A DNA stretch of 64,000 nucleotides, from the NCBI GenBank assembly GCA_965208965.1, contig OZ242384.1:1798001-1862000 (forward strand). The letters are read 5' to 3'. Made by a program: the position numbers and the translations under genes. This DNA comes from Bin5 sp965208965 (GTDB lineage: Bacteria; Chloroflexota; Anaerolineae; Caldilineales; Caldilineaceae). Shown in pieces: positions 1-8,171 of the stretch; the stretch's first letter is position 1; the number at the start of each line of letters is the position of its first letter. The notes beneath the pieces are model-generated. The model saw only the letters and a program-made list of their open reading frames with translations, searched no databases and was not told the origin of the DNA.

Positions 1-1
1 A

Positions 2-1453
2 GAAACTGGAAACCAGAAGCTTAAACGACGTCTGACCGAAGTAGCGACTGCGCTTGAGGACGACTACAGTGTAGCATTTGAGTTGATCGTTACAGGACGT
101 TTAACTGAGAGTGCGACGAGCGACCTCGCTGAATTTCAGAAGACACTCGCGGATTCCGACGATGTTCCCGCTGAGATTCATGTTGTCGACTCTGATGAGC
201 TGCAGCGGCGTTATGACATCGCACTTGAGAGAGAAAACCCGCTAATTAGCCATAGAATCCTGTTGGACACGGGAAAATACATGGTCATGGAAATTGGCGG
301 AACAAACTGTGTCGTCGCAGCTATCCCCCTGAAAGACTGCATCAAATTTCCAGGAATCAAAGATGGTACTCTTTTTCAAAAGAATGTCCGGCAGTCATTA
401 GGTTTAAATAATCGAGTTAACAAGGGCATAAAAGCCAGTATATATGGCATGGCACATCACGACTTTTTTTTCTACCATAATGGTATTACCGCGATCTGCA
501 ATAACCTGGATTTATCCGATGGCCTATTGACAGTGAAAGGGCTCAGTGTCGTAAACGGATGTCAATCGTTAAACACCATTCTCTCGTGCAGCGAAAAAGT
601 CAAAGAGTTAGACGATGCTTTCATAATGATGCGCTTTTATGAAATCCCGGAACGAAAGCGGGCCGATCAAATCAGCGTATCCACTAACTCCCAGAGCGCG
701 GTCAAACCTCGTGACTTAAGGAGCAACGACAGACGCGTACTGGCATTGAAACGTTCCTATGAAGGAAGATATCCTCAAGGGTTTTTCATCACGAAGCGCG
801 GAGAGGAGGCTCCCGCCAACAAAGAGAGCACCTTGATCGTGGATCTCCTTGACCTCGGCAAATACATGATCGCATGGCACTCTCAACGGCCTAATATTTC
901 TTATAGCGAAAACAAGATTTTCGACAAACACTTTGAGCAGTTGTTCAGCAGAAATCGAGACTACGCTCCAGAAAATGTATATGCGCTTTCTCACTGGATG
1001 CAGGAGGTGAAGAGGCGTTGGAAGAAGGACAATCCATTAGCACTTAATGAATCGTTACTTGCGATGCAAGCGTATGCCCCATATCACCATTTATATGCTG
1101 TGTCACTTTGCTTTTGTGTCGCCAATAGGATTGGGGACGTAGTGCCGGACCCTGTAATCGCATACCAGAAGGCCAACGCGGCAGATCTTGTCGGTCAGGT
1201 TGTCGATATAGCCGGAACGTGCCTAAATAGTGCGTTAGAAGCGGCGGCAAATGAGCCACTGCCACACAATCGCGTTTTTAGTCCACAGAACTGGATAAAA
1301 ACGAAGTCTTGCCTCTCTGGAATAAGCCTAGCTATCAATCAATACTTCACGATGCTTCCGGCAATGCCGCATGGAAGTGAGCTCAATCAAATGCTTCGCG
1401 AAAGTCTCAAGATGGAAACTAAGCACTTTAAGGAGCGTTGGGCGGCTGACTAA
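2..1453 (+). CDS. AIPR family abortive-infection protein, 5' partial
   Basis: AIPR-domain proteins are linked to abortive infection, in which an infected cell is sacrificed to stop phage spread; their biochemistry is poorly known. The family core is visible: a VRQSLGLNNRVNKGI block, then FFFYHNGITAICNN, then LSVVNGCQSLNTI. The frame is open from base 2 with no stop before the TTG at 83, so the real start lies outside the window and at least 27 residues are missing here. The gene is much AT-richer than its neighbours (bases 361-420 hold 20 G+C of 60, against 37 of 60 at 2521-2580), which suggests transfer. No partner gene is visible downstream. The family call is firm; the defence role is known of the family, not shown here. 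Confidence 0.82.
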   Translation, partial: ETGNQKLKRRLTEVATALEDDYSVAFELIVTGRLTESATSDLAEFQKTLADSDDVPAEIHVVDSDELQRRYDIALERENPLISHRILLDTGKYMVMEIGGTNCVVAAIPLKDCIKFPGIKDGTLFQKNVRQSLGLNNRVNKGIKASIYGMAHHDFFFYHNGITAICNNLDLSDGLLTVKGLSVVNGCQSLNTILSCSEKVKELDDAFIMMRFYEIPERKRADQISVSTNSQSAVKPRDLRSNDRRVLALKRSYEGRYPQGFFITKRGEEAPANKESTLIVDLLDLGKYMIAWHSQRPNISYSENKIFDKHFEQLFSRNRDYAPENVYALSHWMQEVKRRWKKDNPLALNESLLAMQAYAPYHHLYAVSLCFCVANRIGDVVPDPVIAYQKANAADLVGQVVDIAGTCLNSALEAAANEPLPHNRVFSPQNWIKTKSCLSGISLAINQYFTMLPAMPHGSELNQMLRESLKMETKHFKERWAAD

Positions 1454-1717
1454 CCTGATTGCCGCAACTCTTGTAATACACACGGACGCTCAGTTTTTTT
1501 GTGGTGTCCTTGGCTGACAAAGATCACGCTCTCCGGACTCGTTGCCCAATGGCAGCTAATGATTTACTTCCCTGATTGGAAGCAAGGACACTGTACGAGT
1601 GTCCATACCTGATTTGAGTTTGACCAAAGTAGCTGGTTACCGATGCCAGTGTAATTCCCTAGAGGTAACCGGGAAACAACCCCCATTACGAGATGTCCCC
1701 GCCCGTGCGATCGCTAT
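1454..1717. other. Intergenic stretch without a recognisable gene
   Basis: AT-richer spacer between the AIPR gene and the riboswitch promoter. A run of seven T follows CGCTCAG near 1490, but no convincing stem precedes it, so I do not call a terminator. No coding, RNA or repeat signal was recognised. Confidence 0.5.
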
Positions 1718-1747
1718 TTGACGCGCGCCGCAACACTCTGCCATAAT
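1718..1747 (+). promoter_or_regulatory. Sigma70-like promoter of the riboswitch-ribXY unit
   Basis: TTGACG at 1718-1723 and CATAAT at 1742-1747 are separated by 18 bases. Transcription would begin near 1755, about 15 bases before the first pairing base of the FMN aptamer, which is a sensible distance for a riboswitch leader. Confidence 0.6.
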
Positions 1748-1769
1748 AACCCCCACAACCGCATAACCT

Positions 1770-1944
<175 letters not shown>

Positions 1945-2063
1945 GCAAAGAGCGAGGGCAATGCCATTGCGTGTATTGTTCCCGTTTTCTTTAGTTATTC
2001 GCAGCGGCTGCTGCGCGCAACGCCCGGGGTACGTATCCGTATCTCGGGCCGTTTTGTGTAGAG

Positions 2064-2131
2064 GGCTCGCGGTCCGCGAGCCGTACGCGTACGCCAGCCG
2101 TTGCGGATGGCAGTTCCCGGCGCACGCCGGG
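2064..2131 (+). other. Two strong hairpins in the riboswitch expression platform
   Basis: GGCTCGCG (2064-2071) pairs with CGCGAGCC (2075-2082), and CCCGGC (2116-2121) pairs with GCCGGG (2126-2131). Neither is followed by a T-run. They sit between the aptamer and the terminator-like hairpin at 2157, so they may be part of the switching fold; this is inference. Confidence 0.45.
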
Positions 2132-2156
2132 AGCTCGGTGGCTGCACCGCGCAAGG

Positions 2157-2195
2157 GACCCGAAGCAATCTTTCGCTTCGGGTCATTTGATTTTC
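2157..2195 (+). terminator. Attenuator-like hairpin before ribX
   Basis: A perfect 10-base stem, GACCCGAAGC (2157-2166) with GCTTCGGGTC (2175-2184), has an 8-base loop and is followed by the T-rich ATTTGATTTTC. It ends about 17 bases before the ATG at 2212. Its position and shape fit the transcription terminator that an FMN riboswitch would control, though it could also hinder ribosome access. Confidence 0.6.
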
Positions 2196-2211
2196 AAGGC
2201 AAAGCAGGACG

Positions 2212-3111
2212 ATGAAGGACAGCTCCATTCTCTTCCACGGCGCGCCGGCCGATGACGGCACAGAACAGGGAACGCCGCCCGCAGTCGAACAGCAGGCGTC
2301 GCAGCGCCGGCGCAAGTCCGGCCGCGTCGGCGACTGGGTGGCGCGGCATCCTGCCCTCGCCGCCTTTCCGTTCGTGCTGGGCGGGGCGCTGCTGCTGTGG
2401 GAGGCGCTTGTCCGTTGGCAGGATTATCCCGTCTTTATCCTGCCTCGACCCGGTCATGTACTGCAGAAAGCGCTGGCGATGGCCGCCGACGGCTCTCTGC
2501 TGCGCCACGCCAAGGCCACCGTCACCGAGGTCGGCGCCGGTCTTCTGATCGGCCTCACTCTGGCCTTCATCCTTGGTTACTGGCTCGGACGCAGCCGTAC
2601 CCTTGACCGCATCCTTTCCCCTTATCTCGTCGCCAGCCAGACCATCCCGATTGTCGCCATCGCCCCGCTCCTGGTCATCTGGTTCGGCAGCGGCCTGCTG
2701 AGCAAAGTGCTCATCACAACCATCATGGTCTTCTTTCCGACCCTGGTCAGCACAGTCGTCGGCATCCGCAACGTGGACCCGGGCCTGCGCGAGCTGATGC
2801 GCTCGCTGCGCGCCGGCCGCCGTCAGCTATTCCTGAAGCTGGAGCTGCCCGCCGCCCTGCCCGTCATCTTCGGCGGCCTCAAGCTGAGTGTCATCCTGGC
2901 TGTCGTCGGCGCGGTCGTGGGCGAGTTCGTCGGCGCCGACGTAGGGCTGGGATTCCTCATCAACCTGGGCCGGGGCGTACTGGACACGCCCATGATCTTC
3001 GTCGCCGTGCTCATGATCGTGCTGCTCGCCCAGGCAATGTATTGGAGTGTCACGCTGCTCGAAAGCTACCTGCTGCGCTGGAGGCAGCTAGGCCTGAAGG
3101 ACAGTGATTGA
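2212..3111 (+). CDS. ribX: Riboflavin ABC transporter permease (RibX-like)
   Basis: Inner-membrane permease of the BPD_transp_1 type (299 residues), related to SsuC/ThiX permeases. A cytoplasmic N-terminal stretch of about 50 residues precedes a first helix (FPFVLGGALLLWEALV); five or more helices follow, with the EAA-type coupling loop in the ELMRSLRAGRRQLFLKLELP region. The riboswitch upstream and the THI5-like binding protein downstream point to riboflavin or another flavin as substrate rather than thiamine precursor or sulfonate. It shares the junction T of GATTGA with an alternative start of the next frame. Fold and membrane role are certain; substrate rests on the riboswitch and on known RibXY systems of Chloroflexi. 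Confidence 0.85.
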   Translation: MKDSSILFHGAPADDGTEQGTPPAVEQQASQRRRKSGRVGDWVARHPALAAFPFVLGGALLLWEALVRWQDYPVFILPRPGHVLQKALAMAADGSLLRHAKATVTEVGAGLLIGLTLAFILGYWLGRSRTLDRILSPYLVASQTIPIVAIAPLLVIWFGSGLLSKVLITTIMVFFPTLVSTVVGIRNVDPGLRELMRSLRAGRRQLFLKLELPAALPVIFGGLKLSVILAVVGAVVGEFVGADVGLGFLINLGRGVLDTPMIFVAVLMIVLLAQAMYWSVTLLESYLLRWRQLGLKDSD

Positions 3112-3164
3112 AGGGCGCGCCCTGTATGAGAAAGACCCTAATCTTCAGATATTCAGAGGAACGA

Positions 3165-4241
3165 ATGAAATTTTACACTGACCGTCATCCTACCGCGCGG
3201 GCGAACTCCGCCCTTCCCCACCCGGCAGCGGGGAGCCCTCTGGGCTCGTCCCATCTGCTGAAGCTTCTTCTGCCGCTCCTGATTGCCGCCGCGGCCGCGT
3301 GCGCGCCCATTTCGCCGGCCGCGCCTGCCGAACCGCAGAGCCTGCGCCCGGTCACGTTGGGCGTCGGCTTTATCCCCAATGTCCAGTTCGCCCCCTTCTA
3401 TGTCGGCATCGAGAAAGGCTTTTTCGCCGAGAGAGGCGTCGAACTCTCGATGGATTACGGCTTTGAAAACGACTACCTGAAGCTGGTCGCGACCGACGAG
3501 ATGCAGTTCATGATCGCCAGCGGCGACCAGCTCGTGCTTGGACGCGCGCAGGAGCTGCCGGTCAGGTACGTGCTGAACTGGTATACCAGCTATCCGGTCA
3601 CCGTTTTTGCCAAGACCGGCGCCGGCATCCACGAACCGGCCGACCTCGCCGGCCGCACCGTCGGCGTGCCGGGTCCCTTCGGCGCCACCTACGTCGCGCT
3701 GCGGGCCCTCCTCGATGTAGCCGGGCTGACCGAAGCCGACATCCAGATGGAGAGCATCGGCTTCACCCAGGCCTCGGCCGTGAGCGAGGACCTGGTGGAC
3801 GCAGCGGTCGACTACGCCGTCAACGGCCCTGTCGTGCTCGGCAACGCCGGTATCGAAACCGTCCAGATCCCCCTTGATCAGTACCTGCAGATCCCCGCCA
3901 ACGGGCTTGTCACCAACGAACGGACACTGCAGGAAGAGCCGCAACTGGTCGAGGCAATGGTGCGCGCCCTGCAGGAGTCGGTCGCCTATACCCTCGCCAA
4001 TCCGGACGAGTCCTTCGCAATCGCGTTGAACTTTGTGCCGGAGGCGGGGGGAGAAAACGAGTCCGCCAACCGGCTGGTGTTCGACGCCTCGCTGCCTTTC
4101 TGGCAGCCGCGGCCGCAAGGTGATCCCGGCGCCACCACCGACGCCGAATGGCAGACGGTGGCCGAGCTTCTGCTGCGTATCGGCTTTGTGGACCGGCTCG
4201 TCCAGCCGGAAGAGATGTACACCAACGAATTCATACAGTGA
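3165..4241 (+). CDS. ribY: Riboflavin-binding lipoprotein (RibY-like, NMT1/THI5 family)
   Basis: Substrate-binding protein of the NMT1/THI5 family, which also includes thiamine-pyrimidine binders. I start at the ATG at 3165 because AGAGGA lies 4 bases upstream; the frame is open further 5' to 3108, but that part is not signal-like. A hydrophobic segment (LLKLLLPLLIAAAAAC) ends in a lipobox cysteine, so the mature protein should be lipid-anchored outside the membrane. The binding domain starts at VTLGVGFIPNVQFAPFYVG, typical of the family, and continues through FGATYVALRALL and ANGLVTNERTL. It lies between permease and ATPase of one operon under an FMN riboswitch, hence the riboflavin call. 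Confidence 0.83.
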   Translation: MKFYTDRHPTARANSALPHPAAGSPLGSSHLLKLLLPLLIAAAAACAPISPAAPAEPQSLRPVTLGVGFIPNVQFAPFYVGIEKGFFAERGVELSMDYGFENDYLKLVATDEMQFMIASGDQLVLGRAQELPVRYVLNWYTSYPVTVFAKTGAGIHEPADLAGRTVGVPGPFGATYVALRALLDVAGLTEADIQMESIGFTQASAVSEDLVDAAVDYAVNGPVVLGNAGIETVQIPLDQYLQIPANGLVTNERTLQEEPQLVEAMVRALQESVAYTLANPDESFAIALNFVPEAGGENESANRLVFDASLPFWQPRPQGDPGATTDAEWQTVAELLLRIGFVDRLVQPEEMYTNEFIQ

Positions 4242-4314
4242 GTTTGCCAACGGTGACATGGCCGGCGGCCGGTCTTTCGCAACCGGCCGCCGGCAACTCT
4301 GTTCCTGACCAACG

Positions 4315-5097
4315 ATGACAGATTCTCTACTGCAGGCGCAGAACGTCAGCCACAACTACCCCCGCCGCAACCGCGTCATGCCGGCGCTGGCAGAGGTCTC
4401 CTTGTCCCTGCAGGAACATGAGTTTGTCTGCGTGGTCGGCAATAGCGGCAGCGGCAAGTCGACGCTCCTGCGCATTCTTGGCGGTCTGTTGACGCCTACG
4501 GCAGGCGAGGTGCTGTTCGGAGGCATCCCCGTGCGCGGCCCGCAGCCGCAGATCGGGTTTGTCTTCCAGAACACGAATCTGATGCCGTGGCGTACAGCCT
4601 TGGAAAACGTCCTGCTCCCGCTCGAACTGCAAAAGCCGCTCGACAGGCAGGACCGGGAGCGTGCCAGCGCAGCGCTTGCCCTGATGGGGCTGGAAGCTTT
4701 CGCCGACGCCTACCCCTCTCAACTCTCCGGCGGCATGGCCCAGCGTGTTACGCTCACGCGGGCGCTGTTGCAGAGTCCGGCGCTGCTCCTGCTGGACGAG
4801 CCATTCGGCGCGCTCGACGCGCTGACACGCGAGCGTCTCAACCAGGAGCTCCTGCGCCTCTGCCGCGACCGCAAGCAGACCGCCCTGATGATCACGCACA
4901 GCATTCAGGAGGCCGTCTTCCTCGCCGATCGTGTGCTGGTTCTGAGCGGGCAGCCCGGAAGATTGCAGGGCGCCATCTTGGTTGACCTGCCCCGCCCGCG
5001 CACCCTGGAGATGCTGACCTGGCCCCAGGCCGGCGCCCTCGTCAGCGAAATCCGCGCCTGCCTGGCAACGGGCGCACAGGAACCCCTGACCCAATAG
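4315..5097 (+). CDS. ABC transporter ATPase of the riboflavin importer
   Basis: Nucleotide-binding subunit (260 residues) of the SsuB/TauB/ThiZ class that would power the RibX/RibY importer. Walker A GNSGSGKST, Q-loop in FVFQNTNLMPW, signature LSGGMAQRV, Walker B LLLLDEPFGALD and switch histidine in MITHSIQEA are all present, so it should be active. It starts 73 bases after ribY and ends the operon. Known Chloroflexi RibXY loci are usually described by permease and binding protein; here a dedicated ATPase is encoded beside them. It could also serve related importers. Confidence 0.88.
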   Translation: MTDSLLQAQNVSHNYPRRNRVMPALAEVSLSLQEHEFVCVVGNSGSGKSTLLRILGGLLTPTAGEVLFGGIPVRGPQPQIGFVFQNTNLMPWRTALENVLLPLELQKPLDRQDRERASAALALMGLEAFADAYPSQLSGGMAQRVTLTRALLQSPALLLLDEPFGALDALTRERLNQELLRLCRDRKQTALMITHSIQEAVFLADRVLVLSGQPGRLQGAILVDLPRPRTLEMLTWPQAGALVSEIRACLATGAQEPLTQ

Positions 5098-5101
5098 GAA
5101 A

Positions 5102-5122
5102 CGCCGGGCATTGCGCCCGGCG
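5102..5122. terminator. Hairpin between convergent genes
   Basis: CGCCGGGC (5102-5109) pairs perfectly with GCCCGGCG (5115-5122) around a 5-base loop, 4 bases after the ATPase stop. No T-run follows, so it is at best a weak or factor-assisted terminator. Confidence 0.4.
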
Positions 5123-5183
5123 CCTTGGTCTCTGACTGTCGTTACAACCTGACTGCAAATCTACCTAACGCGGCAGGCCGATC

Positions 5184-6971
5184 CTACTGGTCATTCGAAT
5201 CTCCCAGATTGCGCGGCAACATGGCGGCCAGATTGTCCGGGCGATCGATGTTCAGCGACAGAACCTGCTCCTGCAGCCACGTCTGGAAAGCCTCTGCATA
5301 CTCCTGCTGCAAGCTGGCCTCTTCCTTCGGCCGCTCATCGTCCCGCTCCAACACTTCGATGATGTGATAGCCGAAAGTCGACTTGACCGGCGCGCTCATC
5401 TCGCCCACTTCGAGGGAGAACGCCGCTTCCTCGAATTCCGGCACGTAGCGCCCGCGGCCGGCCCAGCCCAGCTCTCCGCCCTGGGAGCCGCTGCCCGGAT
5501 CGTTGCTGAACCGGAGCGCTAGGTCCGCGAAGTCCTCGCCGTCGAGAATACGTTGATGCAACGTCTGCGCAAAGGCCAGCGCCTCGGCGTCGTCAACACG
5601 GCCATCGCCGTTGGCGTCAGGATTCCAAATTTCCGGGGCGGGCGGGCTGCCAACCCCACCGTCCTCCGCATCTTCCCCTGCCATTGTTTCGGCAGCCGGC
5701 GTGACTACAATCTCACCGTTTTCGTCACTGCTTTCGGGCGCTGGTGGAGACGTCTCAGCCGGCGATGTCCCGTCCTCTGCCCCTTCCCCTGCCGTCGTTT
5801 CGACAGCCGGCGTGACTGCATTCGCGCCGTCTTCGTCACTGCCTTCGGGCGCGGGTGGAGGCGTCTCGGCCGGCGATGTTTCGTCCTTTCCACCTTCCCC
5901 CGCTGTCGTTTCGACAGCCGGCGTGACTACAATCTCGCCGTTTTCGTCACTGCCTTCGGGAACGGGTGGAGGCGTCTCAGCCGGCGCGACTGTGTTCTTA
6001 CTTTCCTCCTCCGTGCTTCCAGGCGGCGAGGGGGTCGTCTCGGCCGGCGATGTCCCGTCCCCAGTCTCGCCAGCTGGCTCCGGCTCGGGGTCGACAGTGA
6101 TAAGGATATGACGCACCCGGACCTGCTCTTCGGTGGAAGATACCAGTTCCTGGCTGATCGTCTCCGACACCTTGTTGCGTAGCAGACGCGCCCGGATCAC
6201 CTCGCGATAGCTGGCCAGGTTCATCCCGGCGTTCTCGCGCAGATTATCCTCCAACGTGCTCAGCCCTTCCTGGTACAAGGCGTCGGTCAGGACTGCTGGC
6301 GGCTCCGGCGTTGGCGCCTCTTCCACGGTCTCCGGCTCCGCCGCGGCTGCGGTCGGTTCGCTGTCGGCCTCATCTTCCGGCGTTGGCGTAAAGGTTTCCG
6401 CGGTGGCTGTCGCTTCGGCGCCGGCGTCGGCGGTGGCTGTGGCCTGCGGTACTGTCAGCGCGCCTTGCCCTTGCGCCACCTCTTCCCGCAGGGTCTTTTC
6501 CACCTCTTCATCGGTCACTGACACGCCCACTTCCGGCGCCTTTATCTGCAGAACAGCCGCCTCAATCATTTCGTTGAGGACTTGTGTCCCCAGCGTCAGT
6601 GGGCTGGCCAGAGTCGCGTTAATCGATGCGATCTGGGAGGCGAACAGGCTGGAATCGCCAAACTGCTGGGCAAACAACTGGAGCCGCAAACGCTGGCTTT
6701 CCAGTTCGCTCTGCCGTAGGCGCGCCTGTTGCCAGAAGTCGCGGGTGACAATCGACTCGTTTTCGACCTGCGCCAGCACGCTGTTGGGCTTGATGACCAG
6801 TTCATTGACCACGCCATACAGGATCAGCAGCAGCGCCACACCGACGATCCCGCCCACGATCGCTGTAAGCCGCAGATTGCGTTCCCTGTCGCGGGCACGC
6901 AGGCGGACCTCACGCCGATTTTCGACCTGCGGCTGTTCTTGCTGCCTTCTTCGTCTGCGCTTCTTGGCCAT
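5184..6971 (-). CDS. Membrane-anchored parvulin-type peptidyl-prolyl isomerase with a repeat insertion
   Basis: SurA/PrsA-like foldase (595 residues) acting outside the membrane on prolyl bonds. A very basic N-terminus (KKRRRRRQ) precedes one membrane helix at about 35-58. A SurA-type helical region follows, itself interrupted by an Ala/Thr/Glu stretch at about 175-226. The parvulin domain opens with VRVRHILITVD (284-294) but resumes only at ALAFAQTLHQRI (464 on), then runs through FADLALRFSNDPGSGSQGGELGW and FGYHIIEVLER. The roughly 165 residues between are Pro/Glu/Asp/Thr repeats ending in a canonical EF-hand-like loop, DANGDGRVDDAE. Lies 7 bases downstream of rpsR. Family certain; the split domain is the oddity. 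Confidence 0.85.
   Translation of the reverse strand: MAKKRRRRRQQEQPQVENRREVRLRARDRERNLRLTAIVGGIVGVALLLILYGVVNELVIKPNSVLAQVENESIVTRDFWQQARLRQSELESQRLRLQLFAQQFGDSSLFASQIASINATLASPLTLGTQVLNEMIEAAVLQIKAPEVGVSVTDEEVEKTLREEVAQGQGALTVPQATATADAGAEATATAETFTPTPEDEADSEPTAAAAEPETVEEAPTPEPPAVLTDALYQEGLSTLEDNLRENAGMNLASYREVIRARLLRNKVSETISQELVSSTEEQVRVRHILITVDPEPEPAGETGDGTSPAETTPSPPGSTEEESKNTVAPAETPPPVPEGSDENGEIVVTPAVETTAGEGGKDETSPAETPPPAPEGSDEDGANAVTPAVETTAGEGAEDGTSPAETSPPAPESSDENGEIVVTPAAETMAGEDAEDGGVGSPPAPEIWNPDANGDGRVDDAEALAFAQTLHQRILDGEDFADLALRFSNDPGSGSQGGELGWAGRGRYVPEFEEAAFSLEVGEMSAPVKSTFGYHIIEVLERDDERPKEEASLQQEYAEAFQTWLQEQVLSLNIDRPDNLAAMLPRNLGDSNDQ
5586..6089 (-). repeat. In-frame repeats inside the parvulin domain
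   Basis: Three good copies and partial flanking copies of a unit of about 37 residues (roughly 111 bases), each containing PAETPPPAPEGSDE, then VTPAVETTAGEG. The last, shortened unit replaces the usual SDENGE with DANGDGRVDDAE, a calcium-loop pattern. The DNA copies are similar enough to allow slippage or recombination to change copy number. Confidence 0.85.
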
Positions 6972-6978
6972 GAATCGA

Positions 6979-7548
6979 TCAACCGCGCCTGCCGGTGATG
7001 CGGATATGTTCGCCTGTGTAGGGCATCAATGCCAGGTGCCTGGCCCGCTTGATCGCCCTCGTCACTTTGCGCTGCATCTTGGCTGTGACGCGGGTCTTGC
7101 GGCGGTTGTGTATGCGCCCGTAGTTATCGACAAAGCGGCTGAGAACCTGCACATTCTTGTAGTCGATCTCGTCGATCCGCACATCGTTGCCGACGTGGCG
7201 GGGATTCCTGCGCTGATTGCCCTGTTTGGCGCGGTTGAATATGGCCGGCCCCTCGACACGGTTGAAGGTGGGGGCCGTCTGCTCCTGCTGGCTGCCGCCT
7301 GCGTCCGACTCGGGGCCTGCGCTGTCCGTAGCCGCCTCAGTTTCTGCAACGACTTCAGCCTCCGGCTCAGCAGCCGCCTGGACCTCTGGCTCAGCAACCG
7401 CTTCGGCCTCAGAATCTCCATCCGTATCGGCAACGGCCTGCGGCGCGCTCTCTTCCTGCACGGGGGCATCTTCACCCGTGGGCGTCTCGGCAGCCGGTTG
7501 TTCCTCGGTGTTCGCTTCGGCTTCTGTTACTTTGTTTTCATCAGACAT
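6979..7548 (-). CDS. rpsR: Ribosomal protein bS18 with a long acidic N-terminal extension
   Basis: Small-subunit protein that pairs with bS6 on the 16S rRNA platform. The bS18 core is at about 122-180: IDEIDYKNVQVLSRF, YGRIHNRRKTRVTAKMQRK, TRAIKRARHLALMPY. Before it lie about 95 residues rich in Glu, Ala, Asp and Pro, then a basic linker (NQRRNPRHVG). Typical bS18 has 75-90 residues; this has 189. It follows rpsF by 18 bases with no ssb between them, unlike the common rpsF-ssb-rpsR order. The ATG is preceded by a purine-rich AAAGGAGC. The core call is certain; the acidic part has no known job. Confidence 0.93.
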   Translation of the reverse strand: MSDENKVTEAEANTEEQPAAETPTGEDAPVQEESAPQAVADTDGDSEAEAVAEPEVQAAAEPEAEVVAETEAATDSAGPESDAGGSQQEQTAPTFNRVEGPAIFNRAKQGNQRRNPRHVGNDVRIDEIDYKNVQVLSRFVDNYGRIHNRRKTRVTAKMQRKVTRAIKRARHLALMPYTGEHIRITGRRG

Positions 7549-7566
7549 TCGATGCTCCTTTGTGGC

Positions 7567-7854
7567 TCAGTCCCCAACGCGGACAAAGAGGAAACGCAAT
7601 ACATCTTCAGATAGCCGCAACTGTCGTTCGACGTTCTGCACCGCGGTGGGAGGCATCGAGAGGTTGTGCAGAATGTAGTGTCCCTCAAAGTGGCCTTTGA
7701 TGGGATAGGCCAACCGGCGTTTGCCCCAATGATCGGTGCTCGCGATTGTCCCGTCCTCGCCGCCGATGGCCTGACTGATCCGGTCATCCACGGCTTTGAC
7801 ACCCTCATCATCCAGATTGGGCTGGATGATGTACACCAATTCGTACGTGTTCAT
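7567..7854 (-). CDS. rpsF: Ribosomal protein bS6
   Basis: Small-subunit platform protein of 95 residues, the usual length, which binds bS18. It begins MNTYELVYIIQPNLDDEGV and contains the family blocks DHWGKRRLAYPIKGHFEGHY and LSEDVLRFLFVR. It lacks the acidic C-terminal tail found in many bS6 proteins; its partner bS18 carries an acidic N-terminal extension instead. It is first in a minus-strand operon with rpsR and the parvulin gene. GGGTAG sits just before the ATG as a close ribosome-binding site. Confidence 0.95.
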   Translation of the reverse strand: MNTYELVYIIQPNLDDEGVKAVDDRISQAIGGEDGTIASTDHWGKRRLAYPIKGHFEGHYILHNLSMPPTAVQNVERQLRLSEDVLRFLFVRVGD

Positions 7855-7891
7855 CTACCCTTATACTCCTTTCCATGAGCATTGTCCAGGG

Positions 7892-7986
7892 TTAGTTCCT
7901 AGTTTTCGGATTTCGGTTTTCAGTAACCGCCCTGAACGCAAGCGAGAGGCAGCACCAAAAACCAGAAACTGAAAACTGAGAACCGC
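7892..7986. repeat. Degenerate heptamer repeats, inverted pair, upstream of rpsF
   Basis: Left arm is five heptamers (TTAGTTC, CTAGTTT, TCGGATT, TCGGTTT, TCAGTAA). Right arm at about 7957-7986 is the complementary type (AGAAACT, GAAAACT, GAGAACC). The same degenerate heptamer occurs at several other gene ends in the window. Confidence 0.6.
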
Positions 7987-8029
7987 AGTTCAGACAAAGG
8001 TCCACAACATTGTGCTGTGAACAGAAAGA

Positions 8030-8057
8030 ACGAGGGAGCAGACAAGCTGTCCCTCGT
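8030..8057 (-). other. Strong hairpin in the rpsF leader
   Basis: ACGAGGGA (8030-8037) pairs with TCCCTCGT (8050-8057), and an inner CAG/CTG extends the stem past one bulged base. On the minus strand it lies after the radical SAM gene and before rpsF, followed by CGTTCTTTCT. It could be the terminator of the upstream gene or part of a ribosomal-protein leader; I cannot tell which. Confidence 0.45.
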
Positions 8058-8171
8058 CGCGGTTCGATAGTATAGCACAGCGCTGCGCGCGCGCAAAAGA
8101 TTGGGCGTGCCAAAATAAGCGCAATGTAGTGCTGGTTATCCGTAGCAGGTGAGCGGAAAAATTGATAGCCG

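Noticed and set aside
3153..4355. 400-codon open frame opposite ribY
   Set aside because: Mirror of a GC-rich gene; composition (Gly, Arg, Asp, Val) is that of a shadow, and ribY has full family motifs.
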